Source: Magnolia sinica
Taxonomy: Eukaryota; Streptophyta; Magnoliopsida; Magnoliales; Magnoliaceae
DNA length: 64,000 bases
Assembly (NCBI RefSeq): GCF_029962835.1
Contig: NC_080574.1
Location: forward strand, 28,494,001 to 28,558,000
Direction: 5' to 3'
Of the stretch, positions 24,658 to 36,341 are shown in pieces (the first letter of the stretch is position 1; each line of letters opens with the position of its first letter). Position numbers and translations under genes: made by a program. Below the pieces are notes generated by a model, which saw only the letters and a program-made list of their open reading frames with translations, was not told the origin of the DNA and searched no databases.

Positions 24658-25275
24658 CTCTAAAAGCTCGAACTGTTAGAGCATGGCGAATTGATCCCTT
24701 TATCTCATAGTCAAGGCCCCACATCTAATGGATTAGGACCTCGGCCAAACCCCCCTCATGGGCCCCAAATCACATGGATACCGCCTCACACTGGCCGCCC
24801 ACCCTGAGTGTGTCCCCGCATCCCACAGGCTATCCCACTCGAGCCCAGTGTGAAAATACCCCTGCATTAATCACCCCCAGTGAGGAGTCTCGAACATGAG
24901 ACCTCCCTCGTGGGCCCCACCCACCCCGAGTGTGCCCCTGCTCTAAAAGCTCGAATTGTTAGAGCATGACGAATTAATCCTTTTATCTCATAGCCAAGGC
25001 CCCACATCTCATAGGTTGGGACCTCGACCGAACCCCCCTCATGGGCCCTAAATCACATGGGTACCACCTCACACAAGCCACCCGCCTTGAGTGTGTCCCC
25101 ACATCCCACAGGCTACCCCACTCGAGCCCGGTGTGAAATGCGCATTAATCACCCCCGATGAGGAGTCTCGAACACGAGACCTCCCTCGTGAGCCCTGCCC
25201 ACCTCGAATGTGCCCTTGCATCCCACAGGCGACCCCACTTGAGCCCGGTGTGAAAATGCCCCTGCATTAATTTCC
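24658..25275. repeat. 283-bp tandem duplication, two units plus a partial third
   Basis: CTCTAAAAGCTCGAA begins units at 24658 and 24941. Each continues through GTTAGAGCATG, CTCATGGGCCC, GAGGAGTCTCGAAC and GAGACCTCCCTCGTG. A third copy of the end part (CATCCCACAGGC...GTGTGAAAATGCCC) runs to about 25275. On the minus strand GTTCGAGACTC resembles a tRNA-type B box, but I see no A box and leave the class open. Confidence 0.75.
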
Positions 25276-25599
25276 CCAATAGATCTTAAGAAAAATATAA
25301 AATTAGAGTTGGGTGAATAGTATTGCCGATTTGGGGCTGATTTGGTGGACCACTTGATGCCACAAATCAGCCTCAAATTCATGCAATTTATTGGCTCTTA
25401 TCCCACTAATGGATTGGTGGATAGTTATTGGACAGTAAAGAATGAAAAATATCAAATGGTCCTATTTTAAAAAACAACTATCTACAAATTAACAGTTAAA
25501 ATCATTCAAACAATCCCATAGCAATAACGTTCCCATAATTTAATTGGTTAATTTTGAGTTAATATATGCCTCATATACAATTTTTTTATGGTCTTGTAC
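25276..25599. other. Intergenic, no gene seen
   Basis: Short AT-rich stretch between two repeat blocks with no recognisable feature. Confidence 0.5.
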
Positions 25600-26184
25600 G
25601 TGGGGCCCACCCCGATGTATGTATTGTGTATCCATGTTGTCTATCCATTTTGCCAACTCATTTTAGGACATGGTCTGAAAACGAGGTAGATCCAAATCTC
25701 AGGTGGACCGCTGGTGGGTGAGGCCCTAAACATGGGGCCCACCTCAATGTATGTGTTGTATATCTATGTCGTTGATCTGTTTTGCCAGCTAAGGCATGGT
25801 CCCAAAAATAAGCCAGATCCAAATCTTAGGTGGACCACTAGTGGGTGAGGCCTTGAATGTGGGGCCCACCTCATTGTATTTGTTGTATACCCATGTCATT
25901 CATCCTTTTTGCCAACTAATTTTAGGGTATGGTCCCCAAAAATGAGGCATATCCAAATCTTCATGGACCACATAGTAGGAATTGGATTCCCACCATTAAA
26001 AACTTCTTGGGACCAAAAATGTTTTGGATCAAGCTATTATTTGTGTTTTCCCTTCAACCAAGTCTACATGACCTTATCACTAGGTTGGACGGCAAATAAA
26101 CATTACAGTGGGTCGTAGGAAGTTTTTTAGGGTGGGTATTCAATTACCACTGTTTTCCTGTAATCTGGCCCGCTTGGGTCGGTG
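25600..26184. mobile_element. GGGCCCACC foldback element with a triplicated left arm
   Basis: The left-arm start (TGGGGCCCACC) occurs three times in a row at 25600, 25732 and 25859, with repeat units of 132 and 127 bp. Each includes TCCAAATCT.AGGTGGACC. After the third unit the element continues normally (CCACCATTAAAAACTTC, ATCAAGCTATTATTTGTG, TCAATTACCACTGTTTTCC). It then meets an LTR at 26185 before its right terminus appears. Confidence 0.8.
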
Positions 26185-26882
26185 TGATGCGTACGTACGT
26201 GGGATCATGGATCATTCTCATGACTTTACCATTGAGTTGTTAATTGAGTTGCAGAGTGGACTATAAAGTGTAGGATACGTATCCTGTAATAGAATAGTTG
26301 AATTACATGTTGAGCAATGAAGAAAAATTACCTAATTTCCTTTCTTCTATAAAAATATTGGAGGCCAGTTCTCTTTGAACTGAACCAACCTACGTTATCT
26401 TTTTTATTTTACCACAACCCTATTGAATATGAAGAAAGGCTATAGTCAACATCACATCTTGTGTCCGAATCATGGAAGAGGTGACCTGTGGAAAGGACAA
26501 CCTAAACCCCAAAGTGAAAGCTGCCACGACATAGAAAGGGTTACCTGGACAACCAAAGTGCACATGCCATGAGCGGAGATGGTTACCACACAACTAGTGC
26601 AACTGCCATCAGTGGAAAGGCCTCTCTGGAAAAGATGCCATGGCACTTCTCAGATCAGGCTAGGCCTATCCAGTGGAGCTAGGTGCCCGAGGCCCTAGAT
26701 GCACTAGCAATCGGCACATAGGGAAGTGGTTACCTGAGTTTGAGTGGGTGCCATCACAAAGTGGATCACCGCAAATGTTGATTACAAAGCATGGTAAAAT
26801 GTTACGATCCCAAGGGTCTAATAGCCTAACTCGATGCATTCCATCAATTCTAGGGCTTTTGGCATATTGGTTAGGTTCTTAA
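26185..26882 (+). mobile_element. LTR of the Ty3 family, plus orientation, fossil
   Basis: Begins TGATGCGTACGTACGTGG. Its last ~90 bases match, in inverted orientation, the LTR end beside the primer site at 35741. It stands tail-to-tail with a partial LTR on the minus strand at 26888-27207, forming an inverted pair with about 75% similarity over about 250 bp. Confidence 0.65.
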
Positions 26883-28640
26883 GTGGTGTAGCCTTTCTTC
26901 CTTTTCATTGGAATTGTGGTAAAATAAAAAGATAATGCACGTCGGTGAAGTTCGAGGAGAACCAGCCTCTAATATTTTCATAAAAGAAAGAAGAACAGGT
27001 GATTTTTTTTTTTCCAGTGCTCAACATGTAATTAAATAACTACATCACCCATAACAACTCAGGCATAACATGTGTCCCACACTTTGTAGCCCACTAAACT
27101 ACCTATGAAACTACCTGGACATGAATGAATCTTTGACTAAATCAACAACTTAACAATAGAGTCATGGGAGTGATCCATGATCCATGATCCCACATATACA
27201 TGTATCAATCCTCTCCACTCAGAGTGACCTTGTCCTCAAGGTCTACATCAAGAAATCTCTCCAAGAGTGTATGGTACCTCTCCACATGACGTCTTCTGGC
27301 TTCATGCCCTCCCATTGAATGAGTACTTCTGTAATAGCACAGTTGCCTCGCTTCACCATCTTACAGTCGAGAATGGTCTGTGGCCTTGACCAAATAACTC
27401 CATCTTCAATTAGGCGGGGAAGGGAATCTTGCACATGCACATGAGTCCTAACTTCTTATTTAGATGTGAGAATGGAAGATGGGATGGACTTTGGATCCAT
27501 TGGTAGTTCTAATTTGTAGGCAACATGTCCAATACGTTGCAGAACCTTGAATGGGCCAAAATAATAGGGAGAAAGCTTCATGGATCTCCCAAATACCATA
27601 AAGGCTCGACGATATGGATGGAGCCGTAAATACACCAAATCGCCAAAATAATAGGGAGATAGGATGGAACTGTAAATACACCAAATCGCCAACTTTGAAC
27701 TCTCTTAAGTACAATGAAAGTTTGTTATTCCTTTCATTCTCTCCTGTGTTGCTTGTAAGTTGGCATAATGCGGCCCTGACTGCATAGCTCGGCATCTGTT
27801 GCTTGAACTTAGCCCCTGACACATAATGGGGAAGCTAGGGTGAGGGCACACCATAGACAGCTTCATATGGGATTATCTTGGTAGGTTGAACAAGAAGAGG
27901 TGTTGTACCACCACTCTACCCATGTTAACCACTTTAACCATTCTTTCAGTCATTTGCTTGAGAAACATCATAAGTAATTTTCCAAACATCAGTTCAACAC
28001 TTCGGTTTGGCCATCAGATTGAGAATGGTAAACTGAGCTCATATTAAACCTGGTTCATGTAGGCGAAACAATTCCTGCCAAAAAAGGGTGGTGAAGATGG
28101 CATCCTTGTCGTTGACAATGATGTGTTGCATACCATGAAGTTGAAAGTTGTGCTCAATAAAGAGCTGAGCCACAACTGAAGTTGGGTACAGGTGCAACAT
28201 TGCTACAAAGTGTGCGTACTTAGATGAACAATCTACCACCACCAATATCACACTCTTACCATGTGAGAGGGGTAACTCATCTATGAAGTCAAAAGAGATG
28301 TCTATCCAAACACGCTCGAGGATGGGAAGTGCCTGTAATAACCCCAGTGATGCCACGTTCTCACTTTTGTGGTGTTGACGCATGTCACACTCTCTTATAT
28401 ATCACGAACATAACATTGCAACTTGGCCAATGGAATGATGTGGTTACCCAATGAAAGGTTAGGTGAAACACCGAGTGCCTAGCTGTGAGACCCTTGTGAA
28501 GTTCCTTCTGAACATTGGCTCATAAATGCGAGGATGCAACGAGCACTAGGTGCCCCTTATGGTATAGAATCTCATCAACCATCACATAGCTGTGTTGTCC
28601 AACCAACCTTCCTACCAACACTGAGACAACAATTGTAAAT

Positions 28641-29159
28641 TAGAGTTGTACTGAGTCGAGCTTGGCCCAATTCAACTCGGCTCGGCCAGCAGGCTACCCC
28701 AGCTCGAACTCGGCTCGGCTCGGTCCTCGAGCCTGACTGAGCTCAGGCCAACTCGAGCCAAGTTCAAGCCGAGCTTGAGCCCGATCTTTCGAGCCGAGTT
28801 TGAGTTTAAGACTATGAGCTAAGTTCGAGCTTAGGTTTTATAGTTTTAATATATATAATATATAATATATTATAATATAAATAATTTATAATTTATTTTA
28901 ATATATAAATATATACAAAATATTTATACTAAGTGAACTCGATCCGAGTCGAATTGATTTGAACCAAGTCAAGTTCGAGTCAAGTTCTAAGCCAAGTCGA
29001 GTCGAGTTCGGTCTAGCTCGGGCTCAGCTCGAAATTTTTTTCGAGCTCAAAAAATCAACTCGACTCGGCTCGATCCCAGTTTTGAGTTGAGTCGAGTCGA
29101 GCTTTTCTGAGTCGAGTCGAGCAAGTTAACCGAGCTAACTTGGTTCGTGTACAGCTCTA
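28641..29159. mobile_element. hAT MITE, 519 bp, perfect 8-bp duplication
   Basis: Starts TAGAGTTGTACTGAGTCGAG and ends CGTGTACAGCTCTA, whose reverse complement TAGAGCTGTACACG matches the start. Flanked on both sides by TTGTAAAT (28633-28640 and 29160-29167). The interior is rich in CTCGGCTCGG and GAGTCGAGTCGAG repeats around an AT-rich core, typical of plant hAT MITEs. Inserted in the Ty3 element. Confidence 0.9.
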
Positions 29160-29306
29160 TTGTAAATCAGGTCCCGTACCTCATCAAGCAATGTAGTAAT
29201 GGGCTGTGATATGGCTAAGAGGCTTCCTTCTTAGGCCTTTTTGGATAAGACATCAGCCAGTGTTTGCAATATTGATACTATCAGCTGATATTCTCGATAT
29301 TGCGAT

Positions 29307-30518
29307 TGATGGGGACATCACGTGCACACGTGCACTCACGCCGCCCCCCCTACGCACGTACGTACGTAGAAGGAGGACCCCACCATCGATCTGGCTCAAT
29401 GACGACGTCCAGGAAGGGCCTCCTAGCTAGAAGTTAAGTTTTGGTTCAGAAAAGTGGCCCGATAGTCAAGAAAAGCCCACTATGGGATCTCATGATCGTG
29501 ACCCACTCGTCGGATTGGTTTTATATTTTAAGTTTTGCTTATTGTTATTATTTAGAACATCGTGAACGCTTTAGATTTCCTTTTTTGGTTTTTATTTTAG
29601 TTTACTTCATCACCAAGTAATAGGTGTCGCACATGATGCGAGTTTTTGGGTATAGGGTTCTCCCTATAAATAGGCACCCCTTGTAGTTCTTTTCATTCAT
29701 TGAAGTTAATAAAAAATTCCTGTTTTATTTTTCTGCTCTCTTCGTGAGTTGTGGAAGAATTCAAAAGTAGGTGCGAAGCCCTCCCTTTTCAAAGGGCTAA
29801 CTATCGTGGTGCGAAGCCACATCGATCCCAATTCACCCCCATCTTTCATCATCTTTTTTTCCATCTTCCCCCACCATCCGTACTTCGAATTTGTCCTTTT
29901 GTTGCATCAGATTTCTTCATTACAGCAGGTTTCCAGATTTCGACCCGCAAGCGAGCTGAAACTTTAGCGGAGCAACACCGTACATCAGATCGAGCTGAGA
30001 TTTGGGGGTTTTGGAGTCCATCCCTGGCCAACCAGGGCCAAGGTGGCCTTTTTCTGAATAGTGGGCCCCAGACACGTGCGGCCGGGATCACACGCACATC
30101 CGTCTGGGCCATTATTGCTGTCCACACGCGGGATCATCTTTTAGCTCAAGTTTTTATCCTCTTTTATCCTGTCATAGCTGTTTTTCATGAATCCTAACCC
30201 TAGATTACATGATCCCTAATTGATTTGCCCATTTTTATCACATTAGGGTTCCTTGAATTGAAATTAGGGAATTCCTTGGATTAGGGACTAATTTTTATGC
30301 ATAAGTAGTTGATTTTATTTCCCTTTGACATTGTTTGGTTTATAATTTTTATTGGTCCAGTTCTAGCCTGTGTCGGCTTGGACTCGCATAGATTCCCCTT
30401 TTTAATTGAATGTTTGGATTTTCATGTGGGACGTGGAATTTGTGTGATTGTTTCTGAATTGGTAGGATCTAAGCTTGAAATCTTGCATATCATATTTAAT
30501 TTTCCATGTCCTGCATCA
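29307..30518 (+). mobile_element. Solo LTR, 1,212 bp, same family as the block at 18331
   Basis: Starts TGATGGGGACATCACGTG and ends CATGTCCTGCATCA. Flanks GCGAT and GCGGT form a 5-bp duplication with one mismatch. It contains CCTATAAATAGG (a TATA-type promoter) near 29664 and an AATAAA-like AT tract after it. A solo LTR is the usual residue of LTR-to-LTR recombination. It defines the family's true ends. Frames of up to 148 codons inside it are not genes. Confidence 0.9.
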
Positions 30519-30740
30519 GCGGTCCAACGATACGAAACCCTTCGGAATAGACTAAGAAATTAGAAAAAATAAAAATAAAAAATCATGGAATCCTTGGTAT
30601 CGATCGATATATCACACAATATCACAAAATATTGTTTAATATCGATAAATACCGTATGATATCAACGATATTATCACTTTTATTGGAATTTTTTCATGAT
30701 ATTTTGATGTACAACACCTACCCGGTCACTGGGCTATTGT

Positions 30741-31174
30741 GGCCAACTACCAAATTCGCTGATAAAATGGTCGGGATGTCAAGAGACTTGGGACAACGTA
30801 AATATTTGAAAAAAATTAAATAAATAAATAAAAAGAAACAAAAACTTTCAATAGGGTGGATTTGGTACCTATAGCAGAGATTGCCCTGATCGGAAGGTTC
30901 ATTTGGTGGGCCATTCGAATCGAAGTGTTGTGTCGTTCGTAGGTGAGTGCAAACAGATCTCCGAGTCCATCTCAAGCTAACTCAGTTGAAACGCAAGTGA
31001 TTTCGGTATCGTGCTCTGAAAAAATCTGAAGAAATCTTGAGATTTGGGAGGGATTTGGGGGTTTTAGGGTTGCGGAAGGCCAGAACCCTCTCTGGCTTCT
31101 GAAATAGACTTCCGAGCCCTTTTTACGAGCATGGATTGAGTTAGCTCGAGATGAACGATCTTATCAGGGGCTCT
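30741..31174. other. Insert sequence between hAT-like and foldback elements
   Basis: Sequence of unknown origin between family A remains and the first foldback element. No gene. Confidence 0.4.
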
Positions 31175-31598
31175 GTAGGGCCCACCATGATTTATGTGTT
31201 TTATCCACACCGTCCATCCACTTTGATATGTCATTTTAGGGCACGAGCCCAAGTAGGCGAATATAAGGCTTAAGTGGACCACACCGCATGAAGCTGCGGT
31301 GGCAATGAGTCCACCATTGAAGCTTTCCTAGGGCCCACCGTGTTGTGGATTTGCCATCCAATTTGTTCATAAGGTCGGACAGACCTGGATGAAGGGACAG
31401 CATAAATATTAGCTTGATCCCAAACTTTTGTAGTCCAAAAAAAGAAATTTTAATGGTGGCCATTCAATGACCACTGATTTTTATGGTGTGGTCCACCTCA
31501 AATTTGGATCTGCCTCATTTTTCGGCCCATTCCCTAAAATGGTCTATCAAAATGCGTTGACGGTGTAGATACACTGTATTACAACAAGATGGCCTCAC
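31175..31598. mobile_element. GGGCCCACC foldback element, copy 1 of the cluster
   Basis: Starts GTAGGGCCCACCATGATT, with the right arm read in reverse giving GTGAGGCCAT...TACACCGTC. Inner landmarks of the family are present: CACACCGTCCATCCA, GTGGACCACACC, AAGTTTGG-type centre and TGTGGTCCACCTCAAATTTG. About 424 bp, non-coding. Confidence 0.75.
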
Positions 31599-31678
31599 GG
31601 TCAGGGTCCCACCAAATTCGTTGGTTGGCCCAACAGCGTGGATTTGGGGACATGGATTGCATAGGTGAGTAAACTCTT

Positions 31679-32115
31679 TGGGGCCCACCTCGATGTGCGT
31701 ACTACATATCCACGTCATCCATCTGTTTGACGTGTTTGGACTGCTTGTTTTATAGCATGGTCCCAAAATGAAGCAAATACAAGTTTCAAGTGGACCACAC
31801 TACAAGAAACAGTGGGCATTGATCTCACACCATGAAAAACTTCCTAGAGTCCACCGTAATGGTTATTGACCATCCAACCTATTGATGAGTTCAGACAGAC
31901 TTGGATGATAGGAAATATATATATATATCAGCTTGATCCAAAAATTTTGTGGCCCAAAAAAGGTTTTTAATGGTCAATAACCATTGTTTCGTGTGGAGTG
32001 GTCCACGACCGCTTGAAATTTGCATCTACTTCATTTTTGGGACAAACCCATAAAATCATGCGGCAAAACATATGGACTATGTGGATATACCCTGCATGCA
32101 TCGAGGTGGGCCCTA
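31679..32115. mobile_element. GGGCCCACC foldback element, copy 2
   Basis: Starts TTGGGGCCCACCTCGATG and ends CATCGAGGTGGGCCCTA, a near-perfect terminal inverted repeat. Long arms and a central GTGGACCAC / GTGGTCCAC pair. About 437 bp. Confidence 0.8.
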
Positions 32116-32139
32116 CTATCCCACATCACTGGTTCCACG

Positions 32140-32715
32140 TCACATGAGACCCGGACACAGATTTCCCACCAAAGCCTTTTGCAAGAAGTTCCTATGCCGA
32201 GATGCTACGTGGGGCCCAGCATGATTTTTGTGAGAAATCACTCCATCCATCTGTTTTTCCAAATCATTTTAGGACCTGAGACCAAAAATAAGATGGATCC
32301 AAAACTCAAGGCATCCATACGAGGGAGAAAACTAGGGAAAGATTTGTCTACCATAAAAACCTTCTTATGCTCCACCTTGATGTTTATATGCCATCCAAAC
32401 CGCTTATAAGGTCATTCGCACTGGGATGAAGTGAAAACACAAGAAACTTGGCCTAATACGAAACTTTTGTGGCCATACAAATGTTTCAATGGTGGTCACT
32501 TAATCCCCATTGTTTCCTCTCGTATGGCCGCCTTGAGTTGATCCACCTGATTTTTGGTCTCATGTCCTTCAATTATCAGGAAAAACAGATGGACGAAGTG
32601 GATTTCTAACAAACATAACGGTGGGCCCCACCTGGCATCCCAGTGCAGGAACTTCCTGTGAATGGCTTTAGTAGGAAATCCACGTCTATGAGACCCCGGC
32701 CTCACCCAAGATGGC
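32140..32715. mobile_element. GGGCCCACC foldback element, copy 3, with extended ends
   Basis: The core (32209-32631) is flanked by a further inverted repeat of about 70-80 bp. The left has GAGACCCGGACACAGATTTCC, AAAGCC and AAGAAGTTCCT; the right has the reverse complements AGGAACTTCCT, GGCTTT and GGAAATCCACG...GAGACCCCGG. This copy shows that the full terminal repeat is longer than GGGCCCACC. Long terminal repeats of this kind suggest a Mutator-like MITE, but I could not confirm a 9-bp duplication. Confidence 0.7.
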
Positions 32716-32738
32716 ACGGCCCTTACCGTGCAGTAACC

Positions 32739-33140
32739 GTAGGGCCCACCTTGATGTATGCATTATGTATCCACGATGTCCATCCATTTTTCCATATCAT
32801 TTTACGGCATTATTCCAAAAACGAAGCAGATTCGATTATCAGGTGGACCATAAGAATAAGTGGTGATTGACCGTTAATGGGCTACAAAAGTTTTGGATCA
32901 AGCTAAAATTGTTTTTCCCCTTCATCCAGGCTCATGTGACCTTATCAACAAATTATATGGTAAATAAACACTACGGAAACATTAAGGTGCACTCAATGAT
33001 GATTTTAATGGTAGGACAATCAATCACCACTGTTTCTTATGGGTATGGTCCACCTGATAATTGGATCTGCTTCATTTTTTAGATAATGCCCTAAAATGAT
33101 TTAGAAAAACAGATGGACGGGCATGGATACATATTACATA
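32739..33140. mobile_element. GGGCCCACC foldback element, copy 4
   Basis: Starts GTAGGGCCCACCTTGATG. The right arm ends near 33140 (CAGATGGACGGGCATGGATAC) where family A hAT-like sequence resumes. Non-coding. Confidence 0.7.
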
Positions 33141-33410
33141 CATTTATAAATGTTGCATCATATTTGAGTATAGTTGCCTTAGTTCAATCAGATAGCGAAT
33201 AGCTTAGGACCCTATGCAAAGGAAACCTATTATGTGCACTTCTTTTTGAGATTTTATGATTTGAAAGTGTGTATTAAGGTCTTTTTTAATAATCCCTATA
33301 GTTTTATTAAAAAATTCAACCATTTTCCCAATGTTTCCCCATGTTTTCCAAAAAAAATGTAATAAATTACGCGATACAAATGATATATCCCATATATCCC
33401 TTGCGATAAC

Positions 33411-34151
33411 CACTGTTTTAAATATTGACGATATTGGCTGATATATCCCACGATATATCTTATATCCCACTTGTGCGATACAAAATGCACAAGTAGTGAG
33501 ATATATCCCACATGTTCGATCTAGTGAGTATTTCGAATTTCGATGCTCTTATTTTCAGTAATTCATGTTAAATTAGTGTCAAATTGTTACAAATTCATGA
33601 TTTTTCATGTTCTGCATGAAAAATCATGAATTGGGAGCTTTGATTTCGAGATTTGGAGGAGATGGGCTGAGTTGCGAAAATTTTTTAAAAAAAATCAAAA
33701 TTTTCCAATTTCTCGCAAATCGTTTGCAATCTTCATGTTCAAACATCACATAAAAAATGTTTGTAACCTAATCTAGTGTTTCTTCTTTTGCTTTTGAATG
33801 TATTGCTTGTGTTTCCACACGTCTTCTTACATTTATAAATTATATGAATAGACATTGAATATATTTACATCAATTCAGTTAGACAATGCATAGATTAGGA
33901 CCCCACACAAAGAAAACCTACCATGTGGACTTTTTTTTTGTAATGTTTTGATTTATAAGTGTGTATTGATGTCTTTTTTAACAATCACCGAAGTTTCATC
34001 GAAAAATTCAACCAATTTCCTAATGTTTCCCCACGTTTCCAACAACAATGATACATTACATGATACAACCGATATATTCCATGCGATAACCGATAAGTAT
34101 CTGTATCCCAAGAATGCGATACGTAATGTGATACCGATATTTCGAACACTG
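33411..34151. mobile_element. hAT-like element, family A, inner copy, 741 bp
   Basis: Starts CACTGTTTTAAATATTGACG and ends CCGATATTTCGAACACTG. Flanks GCGATAAC (33403-33410) and GTGATAAC (34152-34159) form an 8-bp duplication with one mismatch. It sits inside the outer copy of its own family (29258-34220), so the family moved at least twice here. Confidence 0.85.
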
Positions 34152-36341
34152 GTGATAACCAATATGTAGTTGTATCCCAAGCTTGTGATACATTGCACGA
34201 TACTGATATTTCGAACATTGGCATCAACTGCTTTATCATCATGTCCACTCTTGTAGTCTTATTCATAATCATACCCAAAGAGCTTCGTTAATCACTTCTA
34301 TTGTGCAGTGGTCATTATGCATGCTCCAAGAGATATTTTAGACTTCTTTGGCTAGCTTTAATCTTGAATCACCTTCCCAATAGGTAAGGACACCATTTCT
34401 AAACCGCAAGAATTATAACAAGGAGCTCCTTCTCAAAAGTGGAGAGATTCAAACTTTTCCCTTTTAATGCTTGGCTAATGAACGTCGAGGGCTTGCATTT
34501 TCCCTCATTTGTCAGCCTTTCACCATTGACCACCATTACTTCAAATTGGATGCCACGTCGCACCTTGATACATGCCCTTTTGATCACTGTTGGTTGGGTC
34601 AACAAAATTGTGTGCTACCCAAGTTAATGATGATGGTCACTAAATGCTTGTTGATGCGACCTTTAACTCTTATGGTGTGGGGTGTTGGAGCACCCGCAAT
34701 AGCATATAACAAGATCTCTGGAGGAGATTTTTTAGGCTCTTTCCATCACCGCTTCAACTTCATCGAGCTCTTCACATATCTCTTCCTCCTCATCCGGCCA
34801 ATTACCTACCATAAGAAAAAGTTTTGGTATCTTACAATAGTGTGTTGGATGGAATTTCTTCTCATGGTTGTAATAGAGACCTCGATCCCTTCTTTCTTTG
34901 ATTTCAACCGGTCACAACCATTTGATTGGGGGTGTGGTCCCCTTAGATGTCCCCAAACTGGGTGCAATGGAGGCCTTGACCCCCTCGGGTCACATCGGCA
35001 TCATTCTTGCAATCAACTTTTCCTCTTGAAGCTTGGCCAACCCGATTGCTGTTGTAAGGGACTTAGGATTGAACATTTGAACGTTCTGCCGAAGCTCATC
35101 CTTAAGCCCAGAAACAAAGTAGCTGACCAGGAAAGACTCACTCAAGCCTTCGATGCAATTAGCCAACCTTTCAAACTGAGCCTAATAATCCCGCAATGAT
35201 GTGGTCTACCGCAAAGTGGCCAGAGCCCTGGCGTGGTCCTCAAACTTTGTGGGCTTGAAATTAGTGTTCAACACCTTAACAAACTCATTCTAAGACATGG
35301 GGCCTTGGGCATTCTCCAACCATCAAAACCACTGGAGTGCTTCCCCTTCCATGTTGAAGGATGCAATGATGGGTTGTTGGTCAGGTGTCATTTGATGATA
35401 AGCAAAGAATTGCTCGGCACTGCAAATCCAGCCAGATGGGTCTTCCCCATTGTAGTGAGGAAAATCCAATTTGAAAAACCCTGTTTGAATGATCCCAATC
35501 AAACCAGATTGTGAAGAATCCCCTCCGGCTTCGGTTCATGAAAGCTGGACAAGGGTACGCCTATCCTTCTGCAGAGAAATTGCGAGATGGTCCTTCTTGA
35601 TATCTATGTTCGTCAGCTTCCAAAGGATGTCAGCTAACATTAGCTCCTGATTGGTTGACGATTCCTGCAGACGCCCAATCTCAGCCTCATGATCATCAAC
35701 TCGGGATTTCACCATTGCCGAAGGTGGCTCTGATACCACTCTGGTAAGTACCTAACCAATATGGCAAAAGCCCCAGGACTGATGGAACGTGTCAAGTTAG
35801 GCTAATAAACCCTTGGGATCGTAACACTGCGACCCACCTCCAATGGGTCCTGCGAGTTAAACGGTCTGGATTGAGTTGATGTGGGGTTGTCCCATCTAGA
35901 GAACCCGTATTCCCCATCAAACATGGGATGATAGCAACCATCTCGTCGTGGAACGGATATTCAGAAACCCTAACTCGACTCATTTCAGTTGTTCTTTGGT
36001 TTTTCTGAGTCAAAGAAAAGAAAAACATGCCCTAGTTTTCTGTAAACTCGCTTTCTCTCTTGGGAGGGAAGGAAGAAACGCATAATCAAATCCCCATGGG
36101 ATTAATTAAAACTAATTACGTAATTAGAAGAGGGCGATTAAAGGCGGATTAAGGAGATGACTGACCTAATTCCCGTGGATCGCATGCCGATTCCATGGCC
36201 TCTATCTCTTTCGCGCCTTCCATCTCCTTCTCTCTCGATCGATCCTGACGTTTGATCACGTGCGATCCACGTGAGGCACGGTGAGTACAGGGATCGCGCG
36301 CCTCCTTTATAAGATGTTTGTATTCTGTCTGCGAGGCCCAC

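Larger units (their letters stand above)
29258..34220. mobile_element. hAT-like element, family A, outer copy, enlarged by later insertions
   Basis: The left end CAGTGTTTGCAATATTG at 29258 and the right end GATATTTCGAACATTG at 34220 match the family A ends at 13394-14297. Flanks ACATCAGC (29250-29257) and GCATCAAC (34221-34228) agree at 6 of 8 bases. Family sequence is visible at 29258-29306, about 30519-30740, 33141-33410 and 34152-34220. The rest is a solo LTR, four foldback elements and a second family A copy. Removing it rejoins the RNase H side of the Ty3 element to the part before integrase, which supports the span. Confidence 0.7.
26888..36340 (-). mobile_element. Ty3/gypsy chromovirus, old and broken, with nested insertions
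   Basis: Parts in order on the minus strand: LTR end with primer site TGGTATCAGAGCC (about 35741-35725), gag (35740-35100), protease and RNase H pieces (34605-34399), integrase core (28383-28039), integrase C-terminal part (27822-27456), chromodomain (27440-27243), then a partial LTR (27207-26888). The coding parts carry many breaks (more than ten by eye), so it is long dead. Insertions lie at 28641-29159 and 29258-34220. The outer 5' LTR edge near 36340 is approximate. Confidence 0.85.

Noticed and set aside
24958-25170. Possible SINE or tRNA-derived gene on the minus strand
   Set aside because: Only a B-box-like word is present; there is no A box, no cloverleaf and no poly-A tail.
29751-30197. 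148-codon frame, similar to frames at 18679 and 21665
   Set aside because: It recurs because it lies in three copies of the same LTR. No protein family match and no conservation pattern seen.
34471-35199. 242-codon open frame on the plus strand
   Set aside because: It is the antisense of gag and protease sequence of the Ty3 element on the minus strand, and has no recognisable product of its own.
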